Assembly (NCBI GenBank): GCA_028873815.1
Contig: JAPPNN010000044.1
Span: forward strand, 19,791-83,790
Reading direction: 5' to 3'
Source of the DNA: Gemmatimonadota bacterium
GTDB lineage: Bacteria > Gemmatimonadota > Gemmatimonadetes > Longimicrobiales > Gaopeijiaceae
DNA: 64,000 nt
The position numbers and the translations under genes were made by a program. Numbering within the stretch: the first letter of the stretch is position 1; every line of letters begins with the position of its first letter. Positions 7,640 to 17,700 of this stretch are shown piece after piece. The notes under the pieces were generated by a model. It saw nothing but the letters and a program-made list of their open reading frames with translations. It was not told the origin of the DNA and searched no databases.

Positions 7640-10135
7640 TCAGCCCTCGTTCAGGATACTCACGGGATCCACCTGGCTGGCACGCTTGGCGGGGACGTAG
7701 GCGGCCAGCGTCGCGACGCCGGTCATCAGCAGAACGGCACCCACCAGGATGAGAGGATCAAACGCTTCGACACCGTGCACCAGGTTGCGCACGATGCGGG
7801 TGAGGAACACGGCCATCGCGATGCCGATCGCGAGGCCGACCGCGAGCAGCGTCAGACCTGCCTTCAGCATCATGCCGACGAGCCGGTCGGGTTCGGCGCC
7901 GACCGAGATGCGGATGCCCAGTTCACGTCTTCGTGCCGCCACGCTGAAGGATACGATGCCGTAGAGCCCGGTGGCGGCCAAAAGCAGCGCAAGCCCTCCC
8001 ATGAGACTCACGGTCACCGCGGTGATTCGTCCCGGAAGCAACCTGAACGCGAGGTGCTGTTCCATCGTCTTGGCGTCGATCGTGATGACGTCGGGATCGA
8101 GCTCTGTCGCCATCTCCAGCATGACGGGGAGGACGGCCGCGGGATCGGCGGCTGTTCGGGCAATGACGCGTCCATGCACGTAGGACATCTGGCTCGCGGG
8201 CCCGTACACGAGCGGGCGGAGATCCTCGCCGAGACTGCGTACCTTGGTGTCAGCGACGACGCCGACGACGCGGACTTCCGTTCCGTCGCGCGTGGTGTAC
8301 GTCCCGCCCACGGCGCTGCTTCCGGGCCAGTAGGTTGTCGCCATGGCCTCGCTGACGATCGCAACCGGCGGGGACTCCATGTCGTCTTCTTCGTTGAAGA
8401 GACGCCCTGCGACGACGGGGATTCCCACCGCTTCGAAATAGGCGCCGTCCACGCCGGCCCAGTCGATTTCGTGCCCGGTTCGTCCCGGTGGCGACTCGAC
8501 GCCGGGGACGTTGACCGTCACCGTCGAGGTGGCCGTGCCGTCCAGGGGAACAATCGTGATGAACCCCGCCGAAACGACTTCGGGCAGCGCGGCTACGCGA
8601 GCGAGATACGCGTCGTAGAATGCGCGGCGCTCTGCGGGCGAGCGGCCGCGGCCGGGTTCGAGCCAGACGATGGCCGCCGGATGCATGCCGAACCCGGGAT
8701 CGACGCGCTGGGCCGTGGCGAGGCTGCGCGTGAAGAGCACCGCCGCGGCGAGGAGGACCACGGCGCCCGCAATCTGACAAATCGCCAGCGCTGCCCGGAC
8801 TCTGGCGGCGCGATGCGAACCGCCGGCGTTCTCGTCCTTGAGGGCACCCGAGGCATCGGTCCGCGTCGACCGGAGCGCGGGGGCCAGACCAAGCACCAGA
8901 GCAGCCGACAGGGTCACACCGAGCGCGAATGCGAGCACCGTGACATTGAGGCGCGTGTCCACCACGATGTCCACGGGAAGCGGCAGTTTGATGTTCAGGA
9001 GGAAGTCGACCAGGAACAGCGAAATGACAACCCCCGCAGTCCCTCCGGCTACGGCGAGCATCACGCTCTCGGTCAGGAGGCTGCAGACAAGGCGGCCTCG
9101 TCGTGCCCCGAGGGCCAGGCGCACCGCGATTTCGCGCCGCCGCCCTTCCGACCGTGCCAGGAGAAAGCCGGCGAGGTTGACGCACGCGATGAGCAGCACG
9201 AGGACCATGACCCCGATCACCAGGCCCGCAACGGGAACCACCACTCCGTCGATTCCGGGATGGATGGGCGACGAAAGGGTCGGCGTCATCACGATTGTCC
9301 GGTCCGCATAGCGATCGCTGTGGGACGCGATCAGCCCTTCGGCAAACGCGCCCAGCGCGGCTTCGGCTTCGGTCCGCGTCACGCCGGCCGCAAGGCGGGC
9401 CTTGACGATGAACGACTCCTGACCGCGTTGTTCCAGGCTGCCCGGGCCGTTCAGGGAGAGCTGGTCGGCCATCGAGGCAAGTGCCCAGAAGTCCGGCCGC
9501 AGCACCGGCAGAACGCCGTGGAAACCCCGTGGCGCAACACCGACGATCGTGTACGGGAAGCCGTTCAGGTGCACGGTGCGGCCGACCACGCCGGCATCGG
9601 CGTCGAAGGACCGTCGCCAGAACGCATCGCTGAGGACCAGGACGGGATCGGCTCCCGCCACCGTGCCCTCGGTGGGCGTGAAGACCCTGCCCACCTGGGC
9701 TGGTATGCCCAGCACCTGGAAGTACGGTCCGGCCACAAGTTCGTGAAGCAGGTCGTCACGCCGGCCGGAGTCGTCGCTGAAGCTCGCGATGTTCGGCATC
9801 GCGCCGGTCATGCCGGCGAACACGGACCCGGTGGCGGCTTCCATGTCGAGGAGCGTGGGGTACGAGTACGAACCGAAGGCGTCATCCGCCGCGACAAGCC
9901 GGATGTCGACCAGCTCTTCGGGCTCCGCGTAAGGGGGAGGGCGAAGCAGGAGCGCCTCGAACAGCGCGAAGAGGGCCGTGTTGCCTGCTACGCCCAGAGT
10001 GATCGTGATGAAAGCTACGGCGGTAAAGCCCGGCGCCCGGATCATTCGTCGCCGGCCGAGCCTGATGTCCTGAAGCAGGCCGTCCAGCCACCTGCGCACT
10101 GCACGCCACCCGATATCCCGGATACCGCCTGGCAT
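7640..10135 (-). CDS. ADOP-type duplicated ABC transporter permease (MacB/FtsX fold)
   Basis: The 831-residue protein starts at ATG 10135 behind GGAGGGGG. It opens with the N-terminal segment typical of ADOP permeases (LLQDIRLGRRRMIRAPGFTAVA), a first transmembrane helix, and a MacB periplasmic domain. It then repeats the layout: a three-helix FtsX block (about residues 280-420), a second helix and periplasmic domain, and a final FtsX block ending ASQVDPVSILNEG. These proteins are thought to work with MacB/LolD-like ATPases in mechanotransmission or export of lipophilic or peptide substrates. No ATPase gene is adjacent, as is usual for this orphan family. Confidence 0.92.
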   Translation of the reverse strand: MPGGIRDIGWRAVRRWLDGLLQDIRLGRRRMIRAPGFTAVAFITITLGVAGNTALFALFEALLLRPPPYAEPEELVDIRLVAADDAFGSYSYPTLLDMEAATGSVFAGMTGAMPNIASFSDDSGRRDDLLHELVAGPYFQVLGIPAQVGRVFTPTEGTVAGADPVLVLSDAFWRRSFDADAGVVGRTVHLNGFPYTIVGVAPRGFHGVLPVLRPDFWALASMADQLSLNGPGSLEQRGQESFIVKARLAAGVTRTEAEAALGAFAEGLIASHSDRYADRTIVMTPTLSSPIHPGIDGVVVPVAGLVIGVMVLVLLIACVNLAGFLLARSEGRRREIAVRLALGARRGRLVCSLLTESVMLAVAGGTAGVVISLFLVDFLLNIKLPLPVDIVVDTRLNVTVLAFALGVTLSAALVLGLAPALRSTRTDASGALKDENAGGSHRAARVRAALAICQIAGAVVLLAAAVLFTRSLATAQRVDPGFGMHPAAIVWLEPGRGRSPAERRAFYDAYLARVAALPEVVSAGFITIVPLDGTATSTVTVNVPGVESPPGRTGHEIDWAGVDGAYFEAVGIPVVAGRLFNEEDDMESPPVAIVSEAMATTYWPGSSAVGGTYTTRDGTEVRVVGVVADTKVRSLGEDLRPLVYGPASQMSYVHGRVIARTAADPAAVLPVMLEMATELDPDVITIDAKTMEQHLAFRLLPGRITAVTVSLMGGLALLLAATGLYGIVSFSVAARRRELGIRISVGAEPDRLVGMMLKAGLTLLAVGLAIGIAMAVFLTRIVRNLVHGVEAFDPLILVGAVLLMTGVATLAAYVPAKRASQVDPVSILNEG

Positions 10136-10275
10136 ATCCCCCTCCGGTCATGCCCCTGTCGCCCTGTCGGCCCGCCCGTGTCCATAATATCACGGGGCGG
10201 ATCATCGGGTAACTCGTCGAAGTCCGGGATGTCCAGGGCAGTGACCCGGGAACACCCTGGCTCCCAGGCATGACG

Positions 10276-11622
10276 CTATCGCGGCTCGAACTCCTCCTCG
10301 GAAAGACGGAAGGCCTCGATCAATTCGGGGTCGGTCTCCGTCCCCAGAATCCGGCCGGCCAGATACTCCCCGATGACGGGTCCGAATTTGAATCCTTCGG
10401 CCGATCCGCCTCCTGCCAGCCACACATTGTCGAAGTCGGGGTGATGATCGAAAAAGAAGTTGGACGTCCGCGAGATCTCGTAGTGGCACGACCGGGTCTC
10501 GCTCACCGGCGCGTCGGCAAGCCCCGGAAACCGCTCGCGTACAAAGGCCAATGGACTCTCGTATTCCTCCTCGCGGAGCCAGCGGCGGCTCGTGTCGGGA
10601 TCGTCGGGCCCCCGCCCACCACGGCGAACCCGGAATCCGCGGTTGTCGGGACCCAGCGCGGGCCAGCCGGTGACACCGGGGAAGTTGTAGCTGGGCAGAT
10701 TGGGGTAGCTGTAGCGGTTGTCCCCGGGAGGCGTGCGAAGGTACAGGACATTCCCCATGGGGATGCGCAGCCGGTTGCCCATCAATTCCGGGAACGCCTT
10801 GGGGAACCAGGGGCCCAGCGCAAAGACGTAGGTTCCCGCCGACACCGGCTCGCCGGGTTCCAGCGTGAACGCGTCGAGCCGGGATGCGGTGGCGGGCCCC
10901 ATCGCTGCCCTGGCGATCCTGATCGTACCCCCCGCCTGTTCGAAGACGCTTGCCACCGATTCGATCGCGCGGCGGGCGCGGACAACCCCGGCGTCCGGCT
11001 CCCAGAGGGCGACCGTGATGTCCGTGAGGTCGATCACCGGCCATCGCCTTCCCACCTCGTCCGCGTCCAGGACCTCGTACCTGACACCCGCTTCGTCCCA
11101 ATTGTTCCTGGTGTCTTCCATGAACTCGGTCCACTCGTCCCTCAGGATGAGGTCCGACGTGGTGAAGAACACGCGCGGCAGGAGCAGTTCACGTCCCAGT
11201 TCGTCCCACTCCTTCCACTTCTCGATCGCGCGCCTGGCCCACCGGGTCCACAGGAGGCCGTGACCGCGGTCGCCGTACCCGGTGCGCACACCGCGCGTCT
11301 CGCCGCCCGACGTAGCCCGGGAGTTGGCCGGCCCGTACTGATCGATGAGGGCCACTCTCGCGCCCGCCCGTTGCAGATTAAGGGCGGTCCAGGCGCCGAA
11401 AGCTCCGGCACCGACCACGGCTACATCCGGCGTCTGCCGCGTGTGGATCGCCGGTGCACCGCTCCCCGCGGGCAACGGCGAATCGGCGGTGTTCTCCTCG
11501 CCCTTCAGGGAGCCGATCCCGGCGAGCAGCGCCCCGGTGCCGGCGGTGGCCGTCCGCACGAAGGTGCGACGATCCAGCCCGCCCGAGCCCGCTCCACCCA
11601 TTTGCCTGCCGCTTCCACTCAT
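10276..11622 (-). CDS. Tat-exported FAD-dependent oxidoreductase, DAO/sarcosine-oxidase type
   Basis: ATG at 11622 gives 448 residues. The long upstream frame is not coding because it overlaps the cytochrome gene. A twin-arginine signal (LDRRTFVRTATAG) precedes a Rossmann FAD-binding motif (VVGAGAFGAWTALNL, near residue 70) and the DAO core. The C-terminal WLAGGGSAEGFKFGPVIGEYL is the typical second FAD-contact region. The ATG overlaps the stop of the upstream cytochrome c gene in an ATGA arrangement, so the two are translationally coupled. Family members oxidise secondary amines or D-amino acids with oxygen. Export plus a coupled cytochrome suggests this one passes electrons to heme c instead of O2 (inference). 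Confidence 0.9.
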   Translation of the reverse strand: MSGSGRQMGGAGSGGLDRRTFVRTATAGTGALLAGIGSLKGEENTADSPLPAGSGAPAIHTRQTPDVAVVGAGAFGAWTALNLQRAGARVALIDQYGPANSRATSGGETRGVRTGYGDRGHGLLWTRWARRAIEKWKEWDELGRELLLPRVFFTTSDLILRDEWTEFMEDTRNNWDEAGVRYEVLDADEVGRRWPVIDLTDITVALWEPDAGVVRARRAIESVASVFEQAGGTIRIARAAMGPATASRLDAFTLEPGEPVSAGTYVFALGPWFPKAFPELMGNRLRIPMGNVLYLRTPPGDNRYSYPNLPSYNFPGVTGWPALGPDNRGFRVRRGGRGPDDPDTSRRWLREEEYESPLAFVRERFPGLADAPVSETRSCHYEISRTSNFFFDHHPDFDNVWLAGGGSAEGFKFGPVIGEYLAGRILGTETDPELIEAFRLSEEEFEPR

Positions 11623-12134
11623 TGCGGACCTGGGCCGGGGGGACCGATTCGCACCTCGCGCATCGGCGAGTCGGGCACCAACTCCGACGATCCGGCGTCG
11701 TGTCCGTTGATGCTCAGGATATAGGCCACCACATCCAGGTAGACCTGCTCTTCCAGCCCTCCCGGGTTGTCGTCGGGCATTGTGGAGCGCACGGTCCTGA
11801 AAAGGGAGTATACGGTCCGTCTTCCCCAATTGGACTGGAAGGTGCGGCCGCGGAATTCGCTCGTGGTGTGGCACTCGGAGCAGGTCTCATCGAACGTCGT
11901 CTTGCCGCGGTCCGCCTGGACGTCGCTGAAGATCCCTTCGATGGGTGCGTCTGGTGGCTCCGCGGGGGTGTTCGCTTGCACGTTTGCTTCTGCCGGAACG
12001 GGTGCTGGCGGAGGGTCCTCGGGAGGAGCCGTTCCGGAGGGTGCCTCGGCCGGGCCGCCGGAAGCGCAGCCCGCCACCGAAAGCGTGAAAGCGAGACAGA
12101 GCGCGTTCGCGCCCCGGGCGTGACTGCGTGGCAT
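11619..12134 (-). CDS. Lipoprotein monoheme c-type cytochrome
   Basis: The 171-residue protein has a signal peptide with a lipobox ending at Cys23 (SVAGC), a 45-residue proline/alanine-rich tether, and one heme c motif CSECH at residues 85-89. A MPDDNPGG segment about 40 residues later could give the axial methionine. The fold and size fit a class I cytochrome on a membrane-anchored stalk. Its stop codon overlaps the start of the Tat flavoenzyme, pointing to an electron-transfer pair in the periplasm. Start ATG 12134 faces the divergent DUF4837 gene. Confidence 0.9.
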   Translation of the reverse strand: MPRSHARGANALCLAFTLSVAGCASGGPAEAPSGTAPPEDPPPAPVPAEANVQANTPAEPPDAPIEGIFSDVQADRGKTTFDETCSECHTTSEFRGRTFQSNWGRRTVYSLFRTVRSTMPDDNPGGLEEQVYLDVVAYILSINGHDAGSSELVPDSPMREVRIGPPGPGPQ

Positions 12135-12168
12135 GGACCGGACCGCCTCCTCGGATGTAGTGTATCAC

Positions 12169-12189
12169 TCCGGTGCATCCCACACCGGA
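12169..12189. promoter_or_regulatory. Operator-like dyad in divergent intergenic region
   Basis: A perfect inverted repeat (TCCGGTG, 7-base spacer, CACCGGA) lies in the 83-base gap between the divergent cytochrome and DUF4837 genes. Its position fits a shared operator. No binding family is recognised. Confidence 0.35.
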
Positions 12190-12217
12190 CTCATTTCTGA
12201 ATATAGGGAACCCAATC

Positions 12218-13252
12218 ATGCTGAGCCGAAGCCCTCGCAGGTGCCCCCCTTGCTACCGTGGCGTGACCGCATTGGCCGTCACGGTCCTGTCGACGACCGC
12301 ATGCAACAGCCGGGACAGCTTGCCGCTGGCCGTCGGGGACGTCAACAGCATCATCGTCACCGCTTCGCCGGAACTGTGGGCCCAGATCGAGCCCACGGTG
12401 CTCCCCGCGCTGGAAAGGCGGGTATTCACGGTTCGTGACGAGAGGACCTTCAAGGTCACGTACCAGACCGCCGAAGAGGACGTCTGGTACCGGCTTCGCC
12501 TGCTGAAGCAGCAGCTCGTGATCGGGACGCCGGATGACCCTTGGATTGCCCCGGCACTTGCCAGGTTGGACGAGCCGGTCAGTCCGCCCCGGATTCTCCA
12601 GGTGGCGGACGTCTGGGCGCGGGAACAACTGGTGACGATGGTCGTGCTGCCCGACGACGCGGATGCTGCCGAAACCGTGCAGGGGCTGCTCCCGGAGCTG
12701 GCGGAACAGTTCGACAGCCAGTATCGGGACTGGGTGCTGGCCAGGATGTTCACGACCGGACCCGATACGGCGCTGGCCCGAACCCTGAGGGAAGACTACC
12801 GCTTCAGCCTGGTCGTTCCCGCGGTCTACCAATACAGGATGCTCGACGGGGTACACATGTTCCGCAACGACAATCCGGATCCATCGGAGTTGATCCGTCA
12901 GTTTGCGATAACGTGGCAGAGTCCGGCGGTCGAACTCGATCCCGACGCCCTCCTTGAGTGGCGAGCGCGCATAGTGGACCAATACTACGACTATCCACAG
13001 TTCCTGAACCGGAACAGGACCATCGAGTCCAGCGGATTGTTCCGCGGCAATCCGGCCCTCAGCGTGCAGGCGGTGTGGGAGAATCCTCCAGACGAATATC
13101 CGGCGGCGGGTCCGTTCATTACGCGCTCGATAACCTGTGCGGACCAGGATCGGACCTACCTGATCGACGCGTGGCTTTACGCGCCCGACCGCGAAAAATA
13201 TGAATACATGATCCAGCTGGAGCAGATCCTCGGGTCGTTCCAGTGCACGTGA
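12218..13252 (+). CDS. DUF4837-family lipoprotein
   Basis: ATG at 12218, with AGGGAA about 10 bases upstream, gives 344 residues; an earlier ATG at 12173 runs through the divergent promoter region. The signal peptide ends at an STTAC lipobox. The body begins with a segment typical of DUF4837 (VGDVNSIIVTASPELW), has LVIGTPDDPWI in the middle, and ends with a two-part repeat of the same alpha/beta pattern. DUF4837 proteins are common lipoproteins of Bacteroidota and relatives with no known function. A CubicO lipoprotein gene follows after 26 bases and is probably co-transcribed. Confidence 0.68.
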   Translation: MLSRSPRRCPPCYRGVTALAVTVLSTTACNSRDSLPLAVGDVNSIIVTASPELWAQIEPTVLPALERRVFTVRDERTFKVTYQTAEEDVWYRLRLLKQQLVIGTPDDPWIAPALARLDEPVSPPRILQVADVWAREQLVTMVVLPDDADAAETVQGLLPELAEQFDSQYRDWVLARMFTTGPDTALARTLREDYRFSLVVPAVYQYRMLDGVHMFRNDNPDPSELIRQFAITWQSPAVELDPDALLEWRARIVDQYYDYPQFLNRNRTIESSGLFRGNPALSVQAVWENPPDEYPAAGPFITRSITCADQDRTYLIDAWLYAPDREKYEYMIQLEQILGSFQCT

Positions 13253-13278
13253 AAACAGGAGTGCCAGGGAGACACTTG

Positions 13279-14757
13279 ATGCAACCGCCGACACCGCCTT
13301 CGACCGTCCTTCCCACGCAACGCCTCGCCATCTTCGCCTTCGCGGCATCGCTAGCCCTGGGAGCCTGCGGCGCCCAGCCGGACGCGGGCGGTTCGGTCGG
13401 CGAATTCGGCGCCGAGGGTGTGGGCTACGCAAACCCCGACCACGCTGGCCATGTGGCGGCCATCGACGAGATCGTCATGGCTCCCATCCGTGAAGGGCTC
13501 ATCGCGGGGGCGTCGGTCGCGGTCGTACACGGGGGCGAACCCGTGGCCTACCGGGGATACGGCTGGGCCAACCTGCAACTGGACGTCCCCACGCCCGAGG
13601 ACGCGATCTACGAGATCGGCTCGGTCACCAAGCAGTTCACGTCGGTCGGCCTGCTTCAGGCACAGGCAGAGGGGCTCGTCGACCTGGACGCGGACATGAG
13701 CACCTATCTGCCGGACTTCCCCACCCAGGGGAACACCATCACCGCGCGGGAACTCCTCGATCACACTTCGGGGATTCGGGGCTACACCGAAATGGCGGCC
13801 GCCCGGCCCTACTTCGTGCGGCGTGTCCCACGCGATACGCTGCTGGCCCTCATCGGCGAGCATCCGTTCGACTTCCCCACGGGCGAGCACGAGATCTACA
13901 ACAACTCCGCCTACTACCTTGCCGGGATGATCCTCGAGGAGGTGACGGGCACCACCTACGAGGACTACGTCGAACAGAACATTTTCGCCGAACTGGGCAT
14001 GGACCGCTCGCACTACTGCAGCGAAACCGAGATCCAGCGGGGTAAGGTGGACGGCTACGATGTCGGTGAGAACGGCCTGGGCAACAAGGGCTTCATCGTC
14101 CACAACGTGCCCTACGCGGCGGGATCGCTCTGCTCCAGTGCGCGCGACCTGGCTACGTGGTTGGGCGCCCTGCACGGCGGAGAGGTGCTCGACGACGACG
14201 CATACGCCCAGCTGACCGAGCCCGGGGACCTCAACGACGGCACGAAAACCCGCTACGCCCTCGGCCTGGCGACCAGCGACATCCTGGGCCACCGCGCGCT
14301 GCACCACGGTGGCGGGATCAACGGGTTCCTTACCGAGTCGCTCTACCTCGTCGACGAGGATCTCACCATCGTGGTTCTGGTCAATACCGCCGGCCCGCCC
14401 GGTCCGTCGGAGCTGGCCTACCAGATCGTCGAGCTGATGGTCGGGGACGCAACCCCGGAGCCGATGTCCTTCGACGGGGATCTCGCCTGGTTCGAGGGCA
14501 CCTACTCGGGCCCGGCCCGGGGTGGCCAGGCCGCGCTCCGCATCGCCGCGGACGGGGACGTCCTCACCGCCACCGCCGTAATGATGGGCGATCAGGATAT
14601 TCCCGAGGAGGGCCAGGAGGCCGATACCCTCGACTACCACGGCGGCATGACGTTCGGCAACGGGGGCGCGCGCCTGACCTTCGAGGGCGGCGAGGCCAAC
14701 GCGACCACCCTGCGATGGGACGTAGTGTCGGGATACACCGTGATGTCGAGGCGGTAG
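13279..14757 (+). CDS. Lipoprotein serine hydrolase, beta-lactamase/CubicO family
   Basis: ATG at 13279 lies 7 bases after AGGGAGA. The 492-residue product has a lipobox (LALGAC, Cys30), the nucleophile motif SVTK at 115-118, a YNN motif in place of the more usual YSN, and HGGGINGF for the third motif. A small C-terminal beta domain follows. It is likely a membrane-anchored periplasmic esterase or D-aminopeptidase. The TAG stop lies two bases before the TTG start of dnaE, so the hydrolase and polymerase genes may share a transcript, which looks incidental. Confidence 0.9.
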   Translation: MQPPTPPSTVLPTQRLAIFAFAASLALGACGAQPDAGGSVGEFGAEGVGYANPDHAGHVAAIDEIVMAPIREGLIAGASVAVVHGGEPVAYRGYGWANLQLDVPTPEDAIYEIGSVTKQFTSVGLLQAQAEGLVDLDADMSTYLPDFPTQGNTITARELLDHTSGIRGYTEMAAARPYFVRRVPRDTLLALIGEHPFDFPTGEHEIYNNSAYYLAGMILEEVTGTTYEDYVEQNIFAELGMDRSHYCSETEIQRGKVDGYDVGENGLGNKGFIVHNVPYAAGSLCSSARDLATWLGALHGGEVLDDDAYAQLTEPGDLNDGTKTRYALGLATSDILGHRALHHGGGINGFLTESLYLVDEDLTIVVLVNTAGPPGPSELAYQIVELMVGDATPEPMSFDGDLAWFEGTYSGPARGGQAALRIAADGDVLTATAVMMGDQDIPEEGQEADTLDYHGGMTFGNGGARLTFEGGEANATTLRWDVVSGYTVMSRR

Positions 14758-14759
14758 CG

Positions 14760-17700
14760 TTGTCCTTCGTCCACCTGCACACACATTCGGAGTACTCGCT
14801 TCTCGACGGTGCAAACCGCCTCGCGGACCTGGTCAAGAAGGCGTGCGAGTTCGAGATGCCGGCCCTGGCCCTGACCGACCACGGTTGCCTGTACGGCGCC
14901 TGGACCTTCCAGAAGCTGGCGCGCAAGGCCGGAGTCAAGCCGATCATCGGAATGGAGGCGTACGTCGCGCCGGGTGACCGAAGGGAGCGAGCTCGATCGG
15001 GGCAGGGCGGGAAGGCACACTATCACCTGGTGTTGCTGGCCCGCGACGCGGAGGGCTACCGCAACCTCATGAAGCTCTCGTCGATCGGGTACACCGAGGG
15101 CTTCTACTACCGTCCCCGCCTGGACCGGGATACGCTGGCCCGCCACTCCGACGGGCTCATCGTGAGCTCGGCCTGCATGGCCGGCGAACTGGCGCGGCAC
15201 CTGAACGCCGGCAACGACGACAGCGCCCGTGAAGTGGCGGACTGGTACGCCAATGCCTTCCCCGACCGCTACTACCTGGAGGTGCAGGCACACGGGACGC
15301 CGGGCCAGGCGGATCTCAACCAGAAGATCTTCGCACTCGCCGACGACATGGGGCTCCCCGTCGTCGCAACCAACGACGCCCACTTCCTGCAACCGGACCA
15401 TCACGCGGCGCACGATATCCTCGTTTGCATCGGGACCGCCAAGAGCAAGGACGATGAGGACCGACTGACGTACGACGACGGCCTCTACTTCAAGAGCCAC
15501 GAGGAGATGGCGGCGGCCTTTCCGGGTCGGCCGGAAGTGATCGAAAACACCCTGAAGATCGCGGACGAGGTCTCGCTGACGCTGGAGAAGAAATACCGGC
15601 TGCCGCGGTTCCCCTTGCCGGAGCCCTTCAGCGACGACAACGAATACCTGGTGCACCTGGTGGAGGCGGGTGCGAGGGAGCGCTATGCGTCCGCGTCGGG
15701 TGCCGGGGGCGGAGAGGGGGAGCCGAATGCGCCGGGGCCGGGAGCCGAAGCCGGGGCGGGGGAGGACGCGCTTCCCGGGCACGTCCGTCAACGGCTCGAC
15801 TATGAGCTCGCGGTCATCCTCAAGACCGGCTATGCGGGCTATTTCCTCATTACCTGGGACTTCATTCGCTGGGCGCGCGAGAACGGTATCCCGGTCGGTC
15901 CGGGAAGGGGCTCCGCGGCCGGGTCCCTGGTGTCCTACGCGCTGCGGATCACCGATCTGGACCCGATCGAATACGGCCTGCTGTTCGAACGCTTCCTCAA
16001 TCCCGAGCGGATCTCGATGCCCGACATCGACATCGACTTCTGCTACGAGCGCCGGGGTGAGGTGATCGAGTACGTGCGTCAGAAGTACGGTCGCGACGCC
16101 GTCGGTCAGATCATCACCTTCGGAACGATGAAGAGCCGGGCTGTGATCCGGGACGTGGGCCGGGTCCTGGGCTTCGAGGTGGGCGAGACCGACAGGATCG
16201 CAAAGAAGATCCCGAACCAGCCGGGCCAGAGCTACACGGTGGCCGAGGCGGTGAAGCAGATCCGGGATGTGAAGGCGCTCTACGCATCCGACGACCGTCA
16301 CAGGAAGCTGTTCGACTACTCGATCACCCTGGAGGGGCTTTCGCGCCACGCGTCGGTGCACGCCGCCGGCGTGGTGATCGCCCCCGGCCCGCTGAGCGAC
16401 TACGTGCCCATCTGCACGCAGGGCAAGGGGAGCAGAAACGGGGGTGGCGGCAGGGCGCATGCAACGGGTGCCGAGGACGGCCCCGACATCGTCACGCAGT
16501 ACGATATGAACTGCCTCGAGGATGCCGGGATGCTCAAGATGGATTTCCTGGGCCTCAAGACGCTCACCGTGATTCACGACGCCGTGCAGGCGGTGAAGGA
16601 TCGACAGGGCGAATTCCGCCACCCCGAGACGGGCACCGTGTTCGAGTCCGACGCGATGGACGACGTGCCGCTCGACGAGGTTGACGTCTATCGCATGCTG
16701 GCCAGCGGCGGCACGTCGGGGGTCTTCCAGTTCGAATCCAACCTGGCCCTGGACAAGCTGCGCGCCATGCGCTGCGATCGCTTCGACGACCTCGTGGCGA
16801 CCAACGCGCTGATCCGCCCCGGGCCCCTCGACTCGGGCATGACCGACAAGTACATCCAGCGCAAGCTCGGCCGCGAGCCAGTGTCGTACCCGGCGCCGGG
16901 TCTGGAGCACATCCTGGAGCCCACGTACGGCATCATCGTGTACCAGGAGCAGGTGATGCTGATCGCGAGCGACCTCGCGGGCTATTCCCTCGCGGAAGCG
17001 GACGTGCTGCGCAAGGCGATGGGGAAGAAGGACGCGGAGCTGATTCGCGCGGAACTGGACCGCTTCCAGGGCAGAGTCACTGAACGGGGATTGCCGCGGG
17101 GTGCCGCCGCCAGGCTGGCCGGGCAGATCGAGACCTTCGGCCGGTACGGCTTCAACAAGTCCCATTCCGTCGCGTACTCGCTGTTGTCGTACAAGACGGC
17201 GTGGCTGAAGCGCTACTATCCGGCCGAGTTCATGGCCGCGCTGCTGTCGTCCGTCCTCGACAAGACGGACGATGTGGTGAAGTACATTGGCGAGTGCCGG
17301 GATCTGGGCCGGTACCACCCCGCGCTCGAAGACGGTCTTGTGGTCCTGGCTCCCGACGTCAACGAGAGCGGCTGGAAGTTCACCGTCGTTGGACCCGGCA
17401 CGATCCGGTTCGGGCTCGGAGCCGTGCGCGGTGTCGGTGCCGCCGCCGTGCAGTCCATCCTGGGCGCGCGTTCACAGGGCGGGCCGTTCCGGAGTCTCTT
17501 CGAATTCCTCAAGCGGATCGACCTGCGGGCCGTGAACAAGCGGGCGTGCGAAGCGCTGATCGCGTCCGGTGCGCTTGACTCGTGTGGCCATCGCGCCCAG
17601 TTGCTAGCCGGTTTGGACGCGGCATACGGCGAAGTCATGGCCCTCCTGCAGGAGGCCGAGCTCGGCCAGCGATCGCTGTTCGGCGGTGGTGGTCTGGAGC

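Noticed and set aside
7550..10273. Plus-strand open frame of about 900 codons
   Set aside because: It lies antisense to the ADOP permease, is rich in Arg/His/Gly, and has no domain. A high-GC shadow.
14634..17318. Minus-strand open frame of about 890 codons
   Set aside because: Antisense shadow of dnaE.
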